A stretch of 64,000 nt of DNA, taken from NCBI GenBank assembly GCA_036784855.1, contig JAZDSV010000009.1, positions 353,001-417,000 of the forward strand, read 5' to 3'. This DNA is from Aphelidium insulamus. Taxonomy: Eukaryota; Aphelidiomycota; Aphelidea; Aphelidiaceae. Positions 1 through 11,538 of the stretch are shown in pieces. The position numbers were made by a program, and so were the translations under genes. The notes under the pieces were generated by a model. The model was not told the origin of the DNA, did no database searches, and was given only the letters and a program-made list of their open reading frames with translations. Each line of letters opens with the position of its first letter. Within the stretch, counting starts at the first letter, position 1.

Positions 1-2
1 TT

Positions 3-599
3 AATGTCGAGGATGCTAAACAGCAGCAAGATAACCTTGTTGACGATGTAGCAAAACCGGAAGAGAAAAATGAGATGGACTTGATTGCATTCGAAAAGGT
101 GGTGGACACATCAGACGTTTTTACTCAACTTCCGTCCTACATCATTGCCGGCTCACAAAGATGGCTGCGAAAAGCACGAGCCGCAATGGCAGCACGCAAT
201 ATGAATCTTCCATTAGTAAAGCGACTGGAAGCAGAAGCACTGGCTTACTGGAATAACACTTCAGCAGGAAGGCGTTGGAATGCCGAAGAAAGATCGCTCT
301 ACTCCACCACGATCAGAAAAATTATTATACTTGCAACAGAAGCTTCGGCGGCAATAAACTCCGCCATTGTATCAAAAACTGCTGTTCTGCGCACCGACAA
401 GACCTGGGAAGAATACGAAACTGCACAGGCCACGGATGAGGCAATTGACTTGACGGATGAGCTGGACGATTTGCTTCAACGTTTAAAGATTGACCGGATA
501 GTTCCGAGCGTAGACGACATGCTGGCCAGCGCGGATAAGGCTCAGCAGCTGCTCGGCCAGTACGGCAGATACGAGTGTTCGCGATGCAGAGAGTCGTGA
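3..599 (+). CDS. 3' end of an unrecognised protein (truncated at window edge)
   Basis: The frame is open from base 3 to a TGA at 597-599, so this is the last exon, or part of it, of a gene that starts left of the window. About 198 residues are visible. The first 24 are rich in Asp, Glu, Gln and Lys. The rest looks helical with many Ala, Leu, Arg and Glu and a possible heptad pattern, and it ends with a CSRC tetrapeptide near the C-terminus. I do not recognise the family. The first in-frame ATG at 75 is probably internal because the frame continues upstream. It converges on the chitin synthase gene, whose stop is 79 bp away, so the two 3' UTRs are short or overlap. Confidence 0.6.
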   Translation, partial: NVEDAKQQQDNLVDDVAKPEEKNEMDLIAFEKVVDTSDVFTQLPSYIIAGSQRWLRKARAAMAARNMNLPLVKRLEAEALAYWNNTSAGRRWNAEERSLYSTTIRKIIILATEASAAINSAIVSKTAVLRTDKTWEEYETAQATDEAIDLTDELDDLLQRLKIDRIVPSVDDMLASADKAQQLLGQYGRYECSRCRES

Positions 600-678
600 C
601 GTGCCAAAGTAAACACATTACCAAAGATAGTTTCACACTTGATGCTTTTATTATTGTGTTTCAACCATCACACTACTA

Positions 679-3600
679 TCAGCAGCGACAAGAGCCGTAG
701 CGCTCTCCCCAGTAGCCGATCAGGTAGACCAGTGAGCCCACCAGCCGCACCGCTGACAAGCCCATGAAACTCCAGAATATGAACGTTAAGTAGGGGTTCG
801 ATGTGGGATCGGCGCCGGCCACAACATTCGTCATGACAACAATCAGCAGCGCGTTGGAGAACATCCAACATAGCACCATTCGCGTGCGGAAGTTCCTGTA
901 CCAGTCCTCCAGTTTGGTGGCCAGATCGCGTTTGGACGGCGACGCTGGCGGCCGGTTGGGCAGTGAGCGCAGCCACCGATCATAGTCCGAGTTGAGCATC
1001 TCCTTGTCCTTGTGATTCTCGAATGGCAGTTCCACATCCACCGCATCGGACTTGCCCTCACCTTTCTTGGCGGTGGTTGCACTGCCCAGCGACGACGCCT
1101 TGTTGTCGCCCTTGGTTCCCCAGGACACGTCGTGAGTGTTGCAAAATGCGTACACCATCAAGATGTTCACGAACGACGGCAGCAGGAACAGATACTGCAC
1201 AAAGCAGGTGATCATGTGCCACGGGTCGGCGTACAGCAGGGACGCCAACATGTATATACCCCACGTGGAGGCAAGCGAGATGAAAATGTCGCGGAATGCA
1301 GGGCTTTCGGAAATGGCTCGTCCAAGTGCCTGGCCCGTAGGAATAGATGGGTTGATTGCACGCTGATTGCCGATACTGTTGCTGATTGTGACGCCGATGG
1401 AGTAGCCGGCCAGAAACAGCATCAGCGCCATGATTAGGGCAAACAGCAGGACACAAATGATGTAGATTACGCGCGATCCTTGCGGCCTGTTTCCCAAACT
1501 GGCAATGAATATTACAATGATGGCAAAAAGGTCTGCAGATAGCGATTGTCAGTACATTCTCAACAAACGGTTTACACATACAGATTTGACGAAACAGCTG
1601 AAACACCAAGTCACCATAGTGAGTATCTCCAACGATGAACGGGTCGTTCTGACCAATCATATTTTGCGACAGAAAGTAAAAGGTCAGATAGAAATTTCCC
1701 AGCATGAACCAGGTGAACACCGTGCTGACCGTGTTGTATATCAGTTGGAATTGGAACAGAATCTTCTGAAACATGGAGTGACTGGTGCCCCAGATCTTGT
1801 ACCAGTGCACCAGCGCGTACGTGGAAGCTAATTAGGTTAGCAAAGAAAAGTAAAATGGCAACAAGTACATACCAAAGAAACTTCCATTGAGCCAGCGGCG
1901 GCGCTGCGAAATGAATTCGGGCAATTTGTCCGGCACGTCAGTCTCGGCATGCGCCGCCTTGACATATTTCAACACCCAGTTACTTTTAGTCTTGGCAACC
2001 AACTCGAAGCACAGAATACGGTCCTCGGCCAGGTACCTATGAATTCGAATTAGCTAGGAATTAGGATAGCCATGTACTCACATGTTGGCCTTGAAGATGT
2101 TGGCAGAGCCGTCGTGCAGCTTCTCGCCCTCGAAATACGAGGCGAGTGGGCCGGCACCGTTGGAAGAGTTCTTCAGTGCTGCGTATCTGTATGCGCTAAA
2201 CGCACCAGGTAGTACGCTAATATAGCCGAAAGCACTCTCCAGCGGCTTGTCCAAAATATTGCTCATCTTGTACTCAAAGTTCTGCGCCGCAACCAGCGGA
2301 TTAATCAGGTTGACACAGCCGCGGCCAATGTCGGCGGCAATTTCACCACATGCACCACCCACGCATGGATCCAGGTCAAACGCTTTCCACAAATGGTAGA
2401 TGGACTGCGTGGTCGGCTTCGTGCCCACATCGAGCAGTACGCATACATTTGGATTCAACAACGGTGCAAACGCATTGAAGAACCAACGATGCGAATTCAG
2501 CTTCTTCTTATTCTGCAAGAAAGCTTTAAGTTGATATTTCATAAAATAAAATCCTTGCCTGCTCCTTCAAGCAAAATAAGATCTGAGTGGGCACGTAGCC
2601 CTTCTCGGCGCCGCGAATCTCCATATCGGGATCGACGCAGATCTGGGTGGTGTACTCGTAGACGTGTGCGCTGACTGGACGGCCATTCACCTCGCTCTTG
2701 GCCACGCCTTCCTGATACACTCCCATCACACCCAGTGTCTCCAGCACTCGCGGATGCACCTTGGCCCGTCCATCAGCCACCACACTGACATAATTAAAAC
2801 AATATAGAAATATCAAACATTCACTCCACTCACCAGACCACAACCTTCTTCCAGCCATCCGGACCCCACATGGAGGAGCGATCACGCGTGCACAAGTACG
2901 AGATGTTCTTCATGACGGCCGACATTGTGCGCGCGAAAAGAATTTCGTCCTCGTTGTACATGGTCATCACCACAAACAGCTCGGTGGTGCGACCATACAG
3001 CTGAGGCCGTAGCGTGAAGTTGCAGCGAATGAAATCGTCAGGCTCCGACGTGACGGCCGTGTACCGCATCATCGCCACCTCCTCCACGTCCTTGAATGGG
3101 ACGTTGCGGATCAGTTTGTCCGGCACGGGACAGTTGATTACGAGATTGCCGCGGAACAGCTCCACGCGCTTCACCGTCTTCTTGCGGACCACCCGCGACA
3201 GACGGTTCACCTCGGGCGCCATGGCGGGACTGTTGAGCGCGTAGCTGCCACCGCCACCGCTCATGTACGGCGCCTGTGACAGTGAATGCTGCGAGGACGG
3301 CGAGTAGTCGTGGCGATATGGCTGCTGTTGTTGTATCTGTTGCTGCTGATGTTGCAGTGGATGAGGCTGCTGCTCGTAGCGCGCGTAGTCACTGTGCGGA
3401 CTGCCACCACTGCCGCCGCCGGGATAGTATTGCGCGTAGTTACTATTGCCGCCACCACTGCCGCCACTGACCCCGCGCATATCTTGCATGGGCACAGAGC
3501 TGCTGTTGGACGTGGAGCGTGACCGCGGCGCAGACTGCTGCGAATGGAGTGACTGCAACGACTGCTGCATCGACGGCCGGTGCTGGTTGAGTAGACGCGC

Positions 3601-3774
3601 GGCCTCTGCATTCAGATTGTCATCCGAGGCGTTTAGGCCAGCTTGTCCACGCAGACCACCGCCGTGCGAACTGGACGTGGTACTGCCGTTCATGCGACGT
3701 GGCGGGAGTTGAGCGCTCTGCATCACGTCATCATCGGCACCGGGAGCTCGCGGGAGCGTGCGGTTGTTGGACAT
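679..3774 (-). CDS. Chitin synthase (division I-type, classes I-III)
   Basis: Plasma-membrane glycosyltransferase 2 that polymerises UDP-N-acetylglucosamine into chitin for the cell wall. Six exons fit: 3774-2834, 2784-2559, 2512-2082, 2036-1873, 1827-1582 and 1532-679, giving 953 residues with every junction in frame. Residues 1 to about 190 are low-complexity (Ser, Gln, Gly, His). Then come the chitin synthase N-terminal domain, the catalytic core with [27 protein letters not shown] and the hallmark QRRRWLNGS, and about six C-terminal membrane segments. [16 protein letters not shown] near the end is typical of classes I-III. The second intron (2558-2513) begins GCAAGG, a GC-AG intron. The ATG at 3774 is the first methionine. 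Very secure as a chitin synthase; the class is less certain. Confidence 0.95.
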
Positions 3775-4148
3775 TTGCAAGTCGAATGGGGATTGTCAAG
3801 CAGGTGCGCGGCAGAAGAAATTGTGGCGCGACTGTTTCAGCAATGTGTGTGCGTCCAGTAGCAGCTGTTTGAACTGTGTGCGCACTGTTCTGCCACTGTT
3901 CTGCCACTGTTCTGCCACTGTTTTGTAACAGTGAATTTTGTTATACAGCCGCTGTTATATTTAGAAGGTGTAAAGTAGCTGTCTAAACACTGCGCTGTAA
4001 TAATAATTCCAACTTCACAGCGATCGATGTTCGATTAATATTGCAGCAGGCGCGTTGTGATTGGTGCAGAGCCGCGGTGGTGGATGCAACGTTGCACACA
4101 AACGCAAAATAGCAGCACTGCGGCCAAGTGGAGCAAAGCAACGTCACA
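3775..4148. promoter_or_regulatory. Divergent intergenic region between chitin synthase and the STMP1-like gene
   Basis: These 374 bp separate the start codons of two divergent genes and should hold both promoters. The region contains a tandem array of four 11-bp units (3883-3926, annotated separately) and an ATTGG/CCAAT-type pentamer near 4058. I saw no coding potential; open frames here are short and antisense-like. Confidence 0.5.
3883..3926. repeat. 11-bp tandem repeat, four units
   Basis: The unit CACTGTTCTGC occurs three times exactly at 3883, 3894 and 3905, followed by a diverged fourth unit, CACTGTTTTGT. It lies about 110 bp upstream of the chitin synthase start codon, in its 5' UTR or promoter. 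Read on the minus strand the core is AACAGTG, which occurs once more just downstream as TAACAGTG. Confidence 0.85.
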
Positions 4149-4447
4149 ATGGGCAGATTTCTATTCGGGTTCTTGTTGGGCGGCGTGCTGGGAATGTACG
4201 CGGTAGGTGCCACGTAGATGTACGCATGCGCACATATACATCACTTACTGCACAGGCACAAAACTATGAGGTGCGGCCGCCCTATGTGCATGTGGCGTCT
4301 ACTCCACGCACCTACCCGTCGTGGCATTGACTAATCATCTTACGGCTCATTTTGTAGGTGCCAGACGTGAAAAAGACGAGCCAAGAGTGGCTGGACAAGC
4401 TGAAAAAGTATGAAAAGGACGTCAAGGAGCGCAGCGAAAAGAAATAA
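4149..4447 (+). CDS. STMP1: STMP1-like short transmembrane mitochondrial protein
   Basis: A 52-residue micropeptide from three exons: 4149-4202, 4256-4270 and 4358-4447 (54+15+90 nt, in frame). The N-terminus MGRFLFGFLLGGVLGMYAAQ is a single hydrophobic segment, followed by NYEVPDVKK and a charged Lys/Glu tail. This matches the layout and key residues of animal STMP1 (also called Mm47 or C7orf73): a Phe-Leu-Gly hydrophobic stretch, GMY, then AQNY and a basic helix. Animal STMP1 is an inner-membrane micropeptide linked to respiratory complex III. Exon 2 is a 15-nt microexon coding AQNYE. The gene is absent from simple ORF lists because each exon is tiny. It converges on SMC2, with stop codons 46 bp apart. 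Confidence 0.82.
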
Positions 4448-4493
4448 AGAAACTCTGTTGGCCACTACATATACACAGCTTTGCAGGCTCCAC

Positions 4494-7400
4494 TCATGCA
4501 TCAGCCGCTGTCTGAGCTCGCGGGCTGAGTGCTTGCCGTGCCCGCTTGACAGCTCCAGGTTTGCCCACGTCGGCTTTCTTGGTGACGCGGCCGCCTGCAT
4601 TCTCCTTTTGTGCCGCTGATTGCTGTGCCAGCTTGCCCTGCGTGAAACGCTCCACCACTGACGTGCCGTCCCGGAATCGTGCCTTGAATAGCACGTTGGC
4701 ATTGTTGAACATTCCCTCCTTCAGCGACACCACAATGAACTGCGAGCCCTTGAACCGCGTCTTGAGCAGGTGGCCAATGTTTTGCGTGTGTGACAGATCG
4801 AGTGCGGCGTCAATCTCGTCCAGCACGTACATTGGCGCCGGTTTGAACTGCAGCAGCGACAGGATTAAGGACAGTGCCACCAGTGATCTATCGCAGTTTG
4901 TCAGCGGATATTTCAGCTAGTTTGTGTACACACCGCTGACCACCGCTGAGCTCCGTGAGACTCTGCTTCCACACGCCGCCCAGACAGACATGCACCTCCA
5001 GTCCGTCGCTTATGGTTTGTCCCTCGGGCGGTTCCAACCGCGCAGAACTGTCAGCAAGCAGTTCGTTGAATATGGACCCGAAATCCCTGCATATCTGTCA
5101 GAGGCATATCAAGTATTGACAGATGGTAGTCGTACGTGTTGACTTTGGTCCAGGTACGCGCTAGTGCTTCCTTCTTGTACGTGTCCAGCTGGCCGATGGT
5201 GTCCTCGATCTTGTTCTTGTCTCGGCGAACCGTGGCCAGCATCTGCTTGAGCGATTTGTCCTTGGCCACCACCCTGCAGTAGATGTGATACTTTGTCCGA
5301 GTTCAAAACACTTCCGCGCTGTACCTGTCAATCATGTTCATGACTTTGACGTTGATCTTTTTGCGCAGCGTGTCGTGCTCCGACTCCAGTTGCTTCATGC
5401 GCTTCCTGCACTCGGCCGGGTTCTGCGCGTCAAAGTCGAACGCCGTGTTGGAGCGGCCAAAGTTGTCGCGCTGCTCCTCAATCCATGCGTTGTCATGCGA
5501 GATTCTTTCCGTGATGGTGCGCGACTGATCGCGTTCGACTTTTAGTCTTTCGCGCTCGTGGACAAGTTTCTGTAGGGCAAGCTGCAGTTCCTGGCACTCG
5601 GCCACGGAGCTGACGCGCTGTTCCTCCAGACTGGACAGGTCCTGATCGAACTTGGCAAACAGTCGGCTCTGCTTAGCCAGCTCTTGGCTGGCTTCGTCCC
5701 ATTTTGTCTGCCGCTGTGAGATAATTTACACGCTAAATGATGTAACAGTCACCTTGACGGCGTCAATGTCAATGTCAAGAGTGGCCATGTCGTCTCGCAG
5801 CTTGCTCATTGCCTGTTCCGCTTGTGACTGTTGAGCACGACACGTCTCTATATCATGTCGCTGTTGGTTCAGCTGTTCACGCACAGCCAGTACAGCGGTG
5901 CTAGCTGCCTTGGCAATGGCGCCGGCTTTTGCGGATTCCGCCTTGAGCTTGGCCAGATTTTTCTACGGATGAGATCTTGGCGCAATGGAATCTTTGTGTG
6001 GCTACCTCAATGCTCTTTAGTTTGCCATCGCGATTCGTGTCAAAATCTTTCATTTCCGCTTGCAACATCTTTACTCGCTGATCGCAATCGGCGAGAATGG
6101 CAGTGGACGTGGCGATTGTCTCATCGAGCTCCTTGATCTCTGTTTCAATCGACGTCACGTCTTGCAAGAGCTAATAATGATGAAATATTTTGGCCGCTAA
6201 CACTATTATAGCTACCTGGCCTGCTGGACTTGCTGCAATGACGCTCTGCAGCGACTCCATTTCGTACTTTTTGCGAGTCAGAGTGGATGTCATGGCACGA
6301 CCTTCTTCCCTTTGCATGTTAGCCGCATCCAATTCCGCAGTCAAATGTTCCAGCTCCACCCTGAGCTCGCCCGCCTTATGCTCCAGCTCGGTCAAATGTG
6401 CTAGTTTAACAAGAACGTCACTGTTGCGCGGTGCAGAACCACCAGTAATGGTGGCTCCCGGCTCGTACACATCACCATCGACCGTGACACTGCGCATCTT
6501 GACATTGGGGTGGTACGTCACGGCCTTGGCAGACTCGGAGTCTGTAAAGTGTTAAAGAAGCTATGGTCACCTGGATATATTCCAGACCTTGACAAATAAG
6601 CGCTGAGCCAAAGACAAATTTCATGGCCTGCTCAACGTTTGGATCGTACTCTACTACCGACAACGCGTGCTGAACTCGGCCGGGTGCGACTCGCAACGCT
6701 GTCTCGAGTCGCTAGGAATCGCATAAGTTGTGACACTTTTCATGCATATTTTGCATTATGTTACCTCGGCAGCAATATTAGGAGGCACAATCTGCTCCAG
6801 AGGAATTATGGTGAATTTACGCTTCAGCTTGCCGCCTTGCAGCAAATCCGTTGCCACGCGGTTATTTTGCACAACGACCTAACCATATTTTAATTTAGTG
6901 CACTGTGCAACTTTCAAACTTGCGCAATATAGGCGGCCTTCGGCGCAGATTTGCACCGCTGATGTCAGGTCTTTATGCTTTGGGTCAATATTGAAGAGCC
7001 TGGCGACAATGCCTTGAACTTTGGAGTGGTCGAAACCTTTGTACGGCTCAGAGTATTCAAAATTCAGCGATCCGAGTTGACTGGAGAGTTCAGCGCATTT
7101 CTTGCACGTGAGAGTGATGTAATGAAATGAGTTCAAGTTACAAACCTCTTCGACTTTGCGAAGTTCCTCGGCCTTTTTCTTCTGCTTCGCTGCTAGCTTG
7201 TTGTAGTCTTGATCCGACATTTGATGAAGGGAATCGCATCGGCCCTGTACTCAATGATTTGTTTTACTGTGATACCCTCAGGAAGGGGGAGGTACCTCAA
7301 GTTCTTCAACTTCTGCCGATAGTGATTCCAATAGTTTGCTCTTGTCCTTGGTTTCTGACTCAGCCTTCTTGGCTGGTTTGCGCTTTGCGTCGAGTTTTTT

Positions 7401-9016
7401 GTGCAAATGGACAAGCTTGTTTTTAGCAGATTGAATTGCAGTTTTTGCCTCGGCCTTTTTCGTTTGTGCGGCTACACGATACCACTTAATACATGATACT
7501 AGAATTCCAAACGAGGTGGCGATCGTACCGAGAATCTGTTCCGCAAACCCATTCTCCGAACCTTCCTTGCCACTAATGCCAGTGGTGAGAGTTTGCAGAA
7601 ACTCTTCTTGCTGCCGAGCTTCTTCCGCTTTTTTCTCCGCGTCATTTTTCTTGTGGCTGTATTCTGCGTCCGCCTCTTCGAATTCTTGTTGCAGATGTGT
7701 CAACTGTGTCTCCAACTATAGAAAGGTAATTATTCTGTACAATTTAATAGTTTTTAATCGAAGTACCGTTTGCAGTGAAGGCAGCAACTTTTGAAGACCG
7801 GATTCCTCATCCGCCAGTGCTGTAGATGCAAGTTCACGTTGTGTAGTCAAACGAGTTAGCTGCTTGGACAATTCATCGACGGTGTTTTGCAGTTGCTGGA
7901 ATTGTGCTGCTTTCTTGCCCTCCTTATATTGTAAGTACAGGCTTGGATAATTTGTTCGTACCTTCATTTTTTTTCTCTGGACTTCGAGTATGGTACTTTC
8001 CAGGAGTAGCAACTTTTCCTTCACTGCAGACTCTTGTGCAGTTGTCGTGTCAATGCTCAGCATTTTCGCCGTGAACAGCTCCTCAAACTCTTGCAGCTTA
8101 TTCTACACCAGTAAATATTGAATGAGTGCCGCATTTAATTTTATCCTCACCTGCGCTTGATAGTAATCATATGCAACCACAAATCGGTGCAGGCGCTCTA
8201 GTTCTCCTTCAATCTTTTGAAAGTTCATGAAATCCGCCTTTTCCTTCTTCAACTTTTCCAACTTTGGCGCAATGTCATTTTCCATTAGCTAAACAATAAT
8301 CAAAGTTGGTTTAAAAGACTTCGTGCATACATCTGTAATTTCCTGCAGCTTCTGATCCTTCTTCAGAATGGTCTTGAGCGCCTTGTCCTTCTTTTCCTCA
8401 AACATACGTGTGCCGGCCGCTTCCTCGATCATGGCCAGGATTTCAGGCGGTTTCATGTTTAGAATCTTGGTTATGCGGCCTTGCATTATCAAAAAGTGCG
8501 GATTGTTGATGTTGAGCTGCACGGACTGGAACAGGTTGGAGATGGCTTGTTGCTGTGCCAAGTGGCCGTTTATCATGTACTTGTTGCGGCCGCCAATAAC
8601 AATCTGGTGTATGAGCGTAAGAGACCTAATAAATAGGTATATGTACACATATACCTGACGAGTGACTGTAATCTGGTCACACTGCTCGAATCCGACGGGG
8701 CTGTGCTGCTTGGAGCGGTTGTTGAACACTACACTCACGGATGCCTTGCTTATGCCAGCCTGGCCACGCTTGTACACCAGATCTTGCAGACTTGCCGCGC
8801 GGACCTGAGACCAGTGTCATGCGCGGCCATTACAAGAATGTCCCGCACCTGGGACAGATTGGATATGCCCAGCACAAAGCAGATGGCGTCCAGAATGTTG
8901 GACTTGCCCGAGCCATTCAGACCGGTGATGGCATTGAATTCAGGGTCCCATCCGGCAATGACCGTGCGGGCGGCGTACGACTTGAAGCCGTCGAGCACGA
9001 TTTCCTCAATGAACAT
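4494..9016 (-). CDS. SMC2: Condensin subunit SMC2
   Basis: ATPase core subunit of condensin, which pairs with SMC4 to compact mitotic chromosomes. The ATG at 9016 begins [20 protein letters not shown], followed by the Walker [21 protein letters not shown] and GISNLSQV, which are SMC2-like. The coding strand is broken by many short introns. Long coiled-coil stretches flank a hinge region near 6.2-7.0 kb ([19 protein letters not shown]). The C-terminal head carries the ABC signature [19 protein letters not shown], split by an intron at about 4935-4888, and the Walker [18 protein letters not shown]. The span fits about 1,200 residues. Internal exon boundaries were not all resolved. The stop lies at 4494-4496. 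Confidence 0.93.
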
Positions 9017-9061
9017 TGTCAAGTGATTGTCGTGAAACACACAGTGACGCACGATGAAATT

Positions 9062-10146
9062 CTATTCCGCAACAGACGGCACAATGTACGCGGTTTTGAA
9101 GGATGAATGGTCGACTAGATCCTCACTTGGCACCGTAAACGGCTTCTTTGTGCAGGAATATTTAAGCGCATCCCAGTCCATACCTTCAAAGTATTTGTGC
9201 TGCATAATCTGTGCCCCGATCAAGTTTCATCGATTACATATGTGCTTTCATGTGTAGTAATTCGTTCTGCCAGCAGATGCCGTAACAAGTCAGCAGCATC
9301 ATTGCTTATTTTGTTAGCATAATCAGTGAAACAGCGAGATCTGCTCCCATCACCGCGTTGAAAGTAGTCGTGCAACCTTTCTCCCGTAAGCATCTCGAAA
9401 AATACGGCACCCAGAGACCACCAATCTACTGCGTGTCCATAGTGTTGGTGATTCTTTACTCTAGGCGCCATATACCAAATTGTTTCGGCTCTACATCTCG
9501 TTACCGTACCCGGCTCCAGCAAAATTGAAATATCAAAGTCTGCTAGTCGTATGTGATGTTCAGAGCAATCGAGTAATATGTTATCTGGCTTAATGTCTCG
9601 GTGAACTATCTTGAGACTATGCAAGTGACCGATGGCCAGAACCAATTCAGCCATGATATTTTTAGTGTGGTAAGCACTAAACTGCATGGACGGCAGAACT
9701 TTTGTCAGTGGGCCATCTGGCATGTATTCCATCACAGTGAAAACTCGATAATCATTGTAAAATGCGTGGTATAGACCGATAATGAATGGGCATTGTGGCG
9801 ATTTAAGCACAACCAATTCTGCACAGTCAAGCCACCCGCTTAGTTTGTAGTCGTAGATTTTCATGGCACACTGGAAACCAGCCTTTTGTACCTTCAGTAC
9901 ACTGGTTTGTCGATATCGACACATTTGAACCACATCTTTAATCACCACGTAGCCATTAATGTGCTCTTCTCGTGCCACGCGCGTTGCGGGAATACTGACC
10001 ATTGATTCCTCAACAGGAGTCGCCCTTCTCGCAGAGAATCTCCCTGGTAGTAGTCTTTTAAAGGGAACAACCATAGAATCGACTGTTGGCGTTACGCTAA
10101 AGGCCATCACCGTGATGGTCATCCACTTTTTCACTTTCATTTTCAT
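9062..10146 (-). CDS. AGC-like protein kinase 1 with DFD motif; frame break near its 3' end
   Basis: A single-exon kinase-like gene. The first 309 codons run from ATG 10146 to a TGA at about 9220. The N-terminus has basic residues and then a weak hydrophobic stretch (KKWMTITVMAFSVTP). The kinase parts are AMK (beta-3 lysine), an alpha-C Glu (AELVVL), EYMPDG, HRDIKPDNILL, DFD in place of DFG, APR in place of APE, and DWWSLG. The Gly-rich loop is not recognisable. Beyond the TGA another frame continues the expected C-lobe and tail (QHKYFEGMDWDALKYS) to a TAG at 9062, so one base seems to be missing around 9222, or the read has an error. No plausible intron repairs it. Its relatives lie just upstream. 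Substrate unknown. Confidence 0.7.
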
Positions 10147-10197
10147 TTAGGATTAGAAGAGTTGACTCTTTGAACCGTTTTAGTCTCCTGATTGCAA

Positions 10198-10213
10198 TGT
10201 GATTGGTCTCCTG
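10198..10213. promoter_or_regulatory. Shared 16-mer upstream of kinase 1
   Basis: TGTGATTGGTCTCCTG lies 52 bp upstream of the kinase 1 start codon and recurs exactly at 11464-11479 upstream of kinase 2. It contains ATTGG, the reverse of a CCAAT box. Confidence 0.5.
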
Positions 10214-10422
10214 ACAATATTGCCTCGTGAAAAGCGGTGCCTGGTTTGAAAAGTAAATTATCTATCACCAACATCATGACGAGTGTGTCAACGCAAATGC
10301 ATTGACGACACACTTAGGGCACCAGTTGCTCAAGCAGAATTACATAGGGAGATATTTATAATGTGTAAACTGATTTGGGTAGAAGTTTCAGGATAAAAAT
10401 TGGTCAGGTTTGGTCACTCGTT

Positions 10423-11402
10423 TCAACAGCTACTATTCTCATCTGCGAAAGACATTTTGAGTGCCTGCCAGTCGATATCATTAAAGTATCGATGCTGCAT
10501 ATACTTTGACCCCATTTTTGATTCATCCCTTCCAAACGGGGTCCACAGTTTAGGTTCCGACAGCATTAAGCGCATTAAATCAGCCGCATCCACTGATATC
10601 ATCGTAGGGAAAGTCCCCGGTTTGTGCTCTTTACGGGCAAATTTATCGCTGACGTAGTAGCGCAGTCGCTGACCGGTAAGCATCTCGAAAAATACTGCAG
10701 CAAGCGACCACCAGTCCACTGCGTGTCCATAACGCTGATTCTTCTCCACCCTTGGCGCCATGTAATAATTTGTCCCGACTGTACCAGTCGTCAGGCATTT
10801 CGGCCCAAGCATGGTAGCCAAATCGAAATCAATCAATCGGATATGTTTTCGCGCGGAATCCAGCAAGATATTTTCGGGCTTCACGTCTCGGTGAACTATG
10901 CCATGGCTGTGCAAGTGATCGATGGCGACAACTAATTCGGCCATGAATCTTTTCACCGATTTCTTGGTAATGCTTGGCATCGCCTCCCTCAATGAACCTC
11001 CCGGCATGTATTCCAGCAAAAAGTAAAACGTGTTTTCATCACAGAACGCGTCGTATAGATCGATAATGAAGGGGCAAGGAGATGATACTTTCAGCACCGC
11101 CAATTCCATTGATATCTTCTCCGTGTTAGCAGCGTCGTCCCGGTTCACAGTCTTCATAATAGCATTAATGTAATTGCCACGTTTGACCACTTTCACATTG
11201 CTGTGCACGTTTTCGACAACTTCATACTCGTCGATGGATGTGACGCCGGCTTGATCTCTTCCATATTGTTATATGCCTCGATTGTGGCTGATGACGGACG
11301 GGTGTCACTGTCCCGACCACATTTGGTCCTATAAAATATACTCACATTTTCAATTGGTGAAATGGGCAGCAAAGTCATTGCTACAACGGGAACTAATTTC
11401 AT
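10423..11402 (-). CDS. AGC-like protein kinase 2 with DFD motif
   Basis: The main exon (11208 and somewhat upstream, down to 10423) encodes a kinase domain with AIMK (beta-3 lysine), EYMPGGSL, HRDVKPENILLD, LIDFDLA (DFD, not DFG), YMAPRV (APR, not APE) and HAVDWWSLA, ending after a tail with DIDWQALKMSF. An upstream ATG at 11402 begins MKLVPVVAMTLLPISP, which looks like a secretory signal, and is followed by a GTGAGT donor at 11345. No acceptor joins it in frame to the kinase exon, which is open only after a stop near 11270. The 5' end is therefore unresolved: an unusual splice or a disruption. Paralogue of kinase 1, lying directly upstream of it. Confidence 0.7.
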
Positions 11403-11463
11403 TTTACAAGATTGACTAGGAGTCGGCAACGTTCGCTCGTGGCCTCGTGCTGCCGACCTGTGC

Positions 11464-11479
11464 TGTGATTGGTCTCCTG
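11464..11479. promoter_or_regulatory. Shared 16-mer upstream of kinase 2
   Basis: Exact copy of the 16-mer at 10198-10213, here 62 bp upstream of the signal-like ATG at 11402. The matching spacing supports that ATG as the real kinase 2 start and suggests co-regulation or a shared duplicated promoter. Confidence 0.5.
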
Positions 11480-11538
11480 CACAAACAAAAAATTATTCCG
11501 GCAAGTGCAGGTCCACAAAAGGTCCATCAACGCGTTCA

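Noticed and set aside
3883-3926. CRISPR-like array
   Set aside because: Units are 11 bp without spacers, and the genome is eukaryotic.
9220-9260. Very short intron (29 nt, GTAATC to CACAG) to repair kinase 1
   Set aside because: All other introns here are 42 nt or longer, and the donor is poor; a single-base frame break is simpler.
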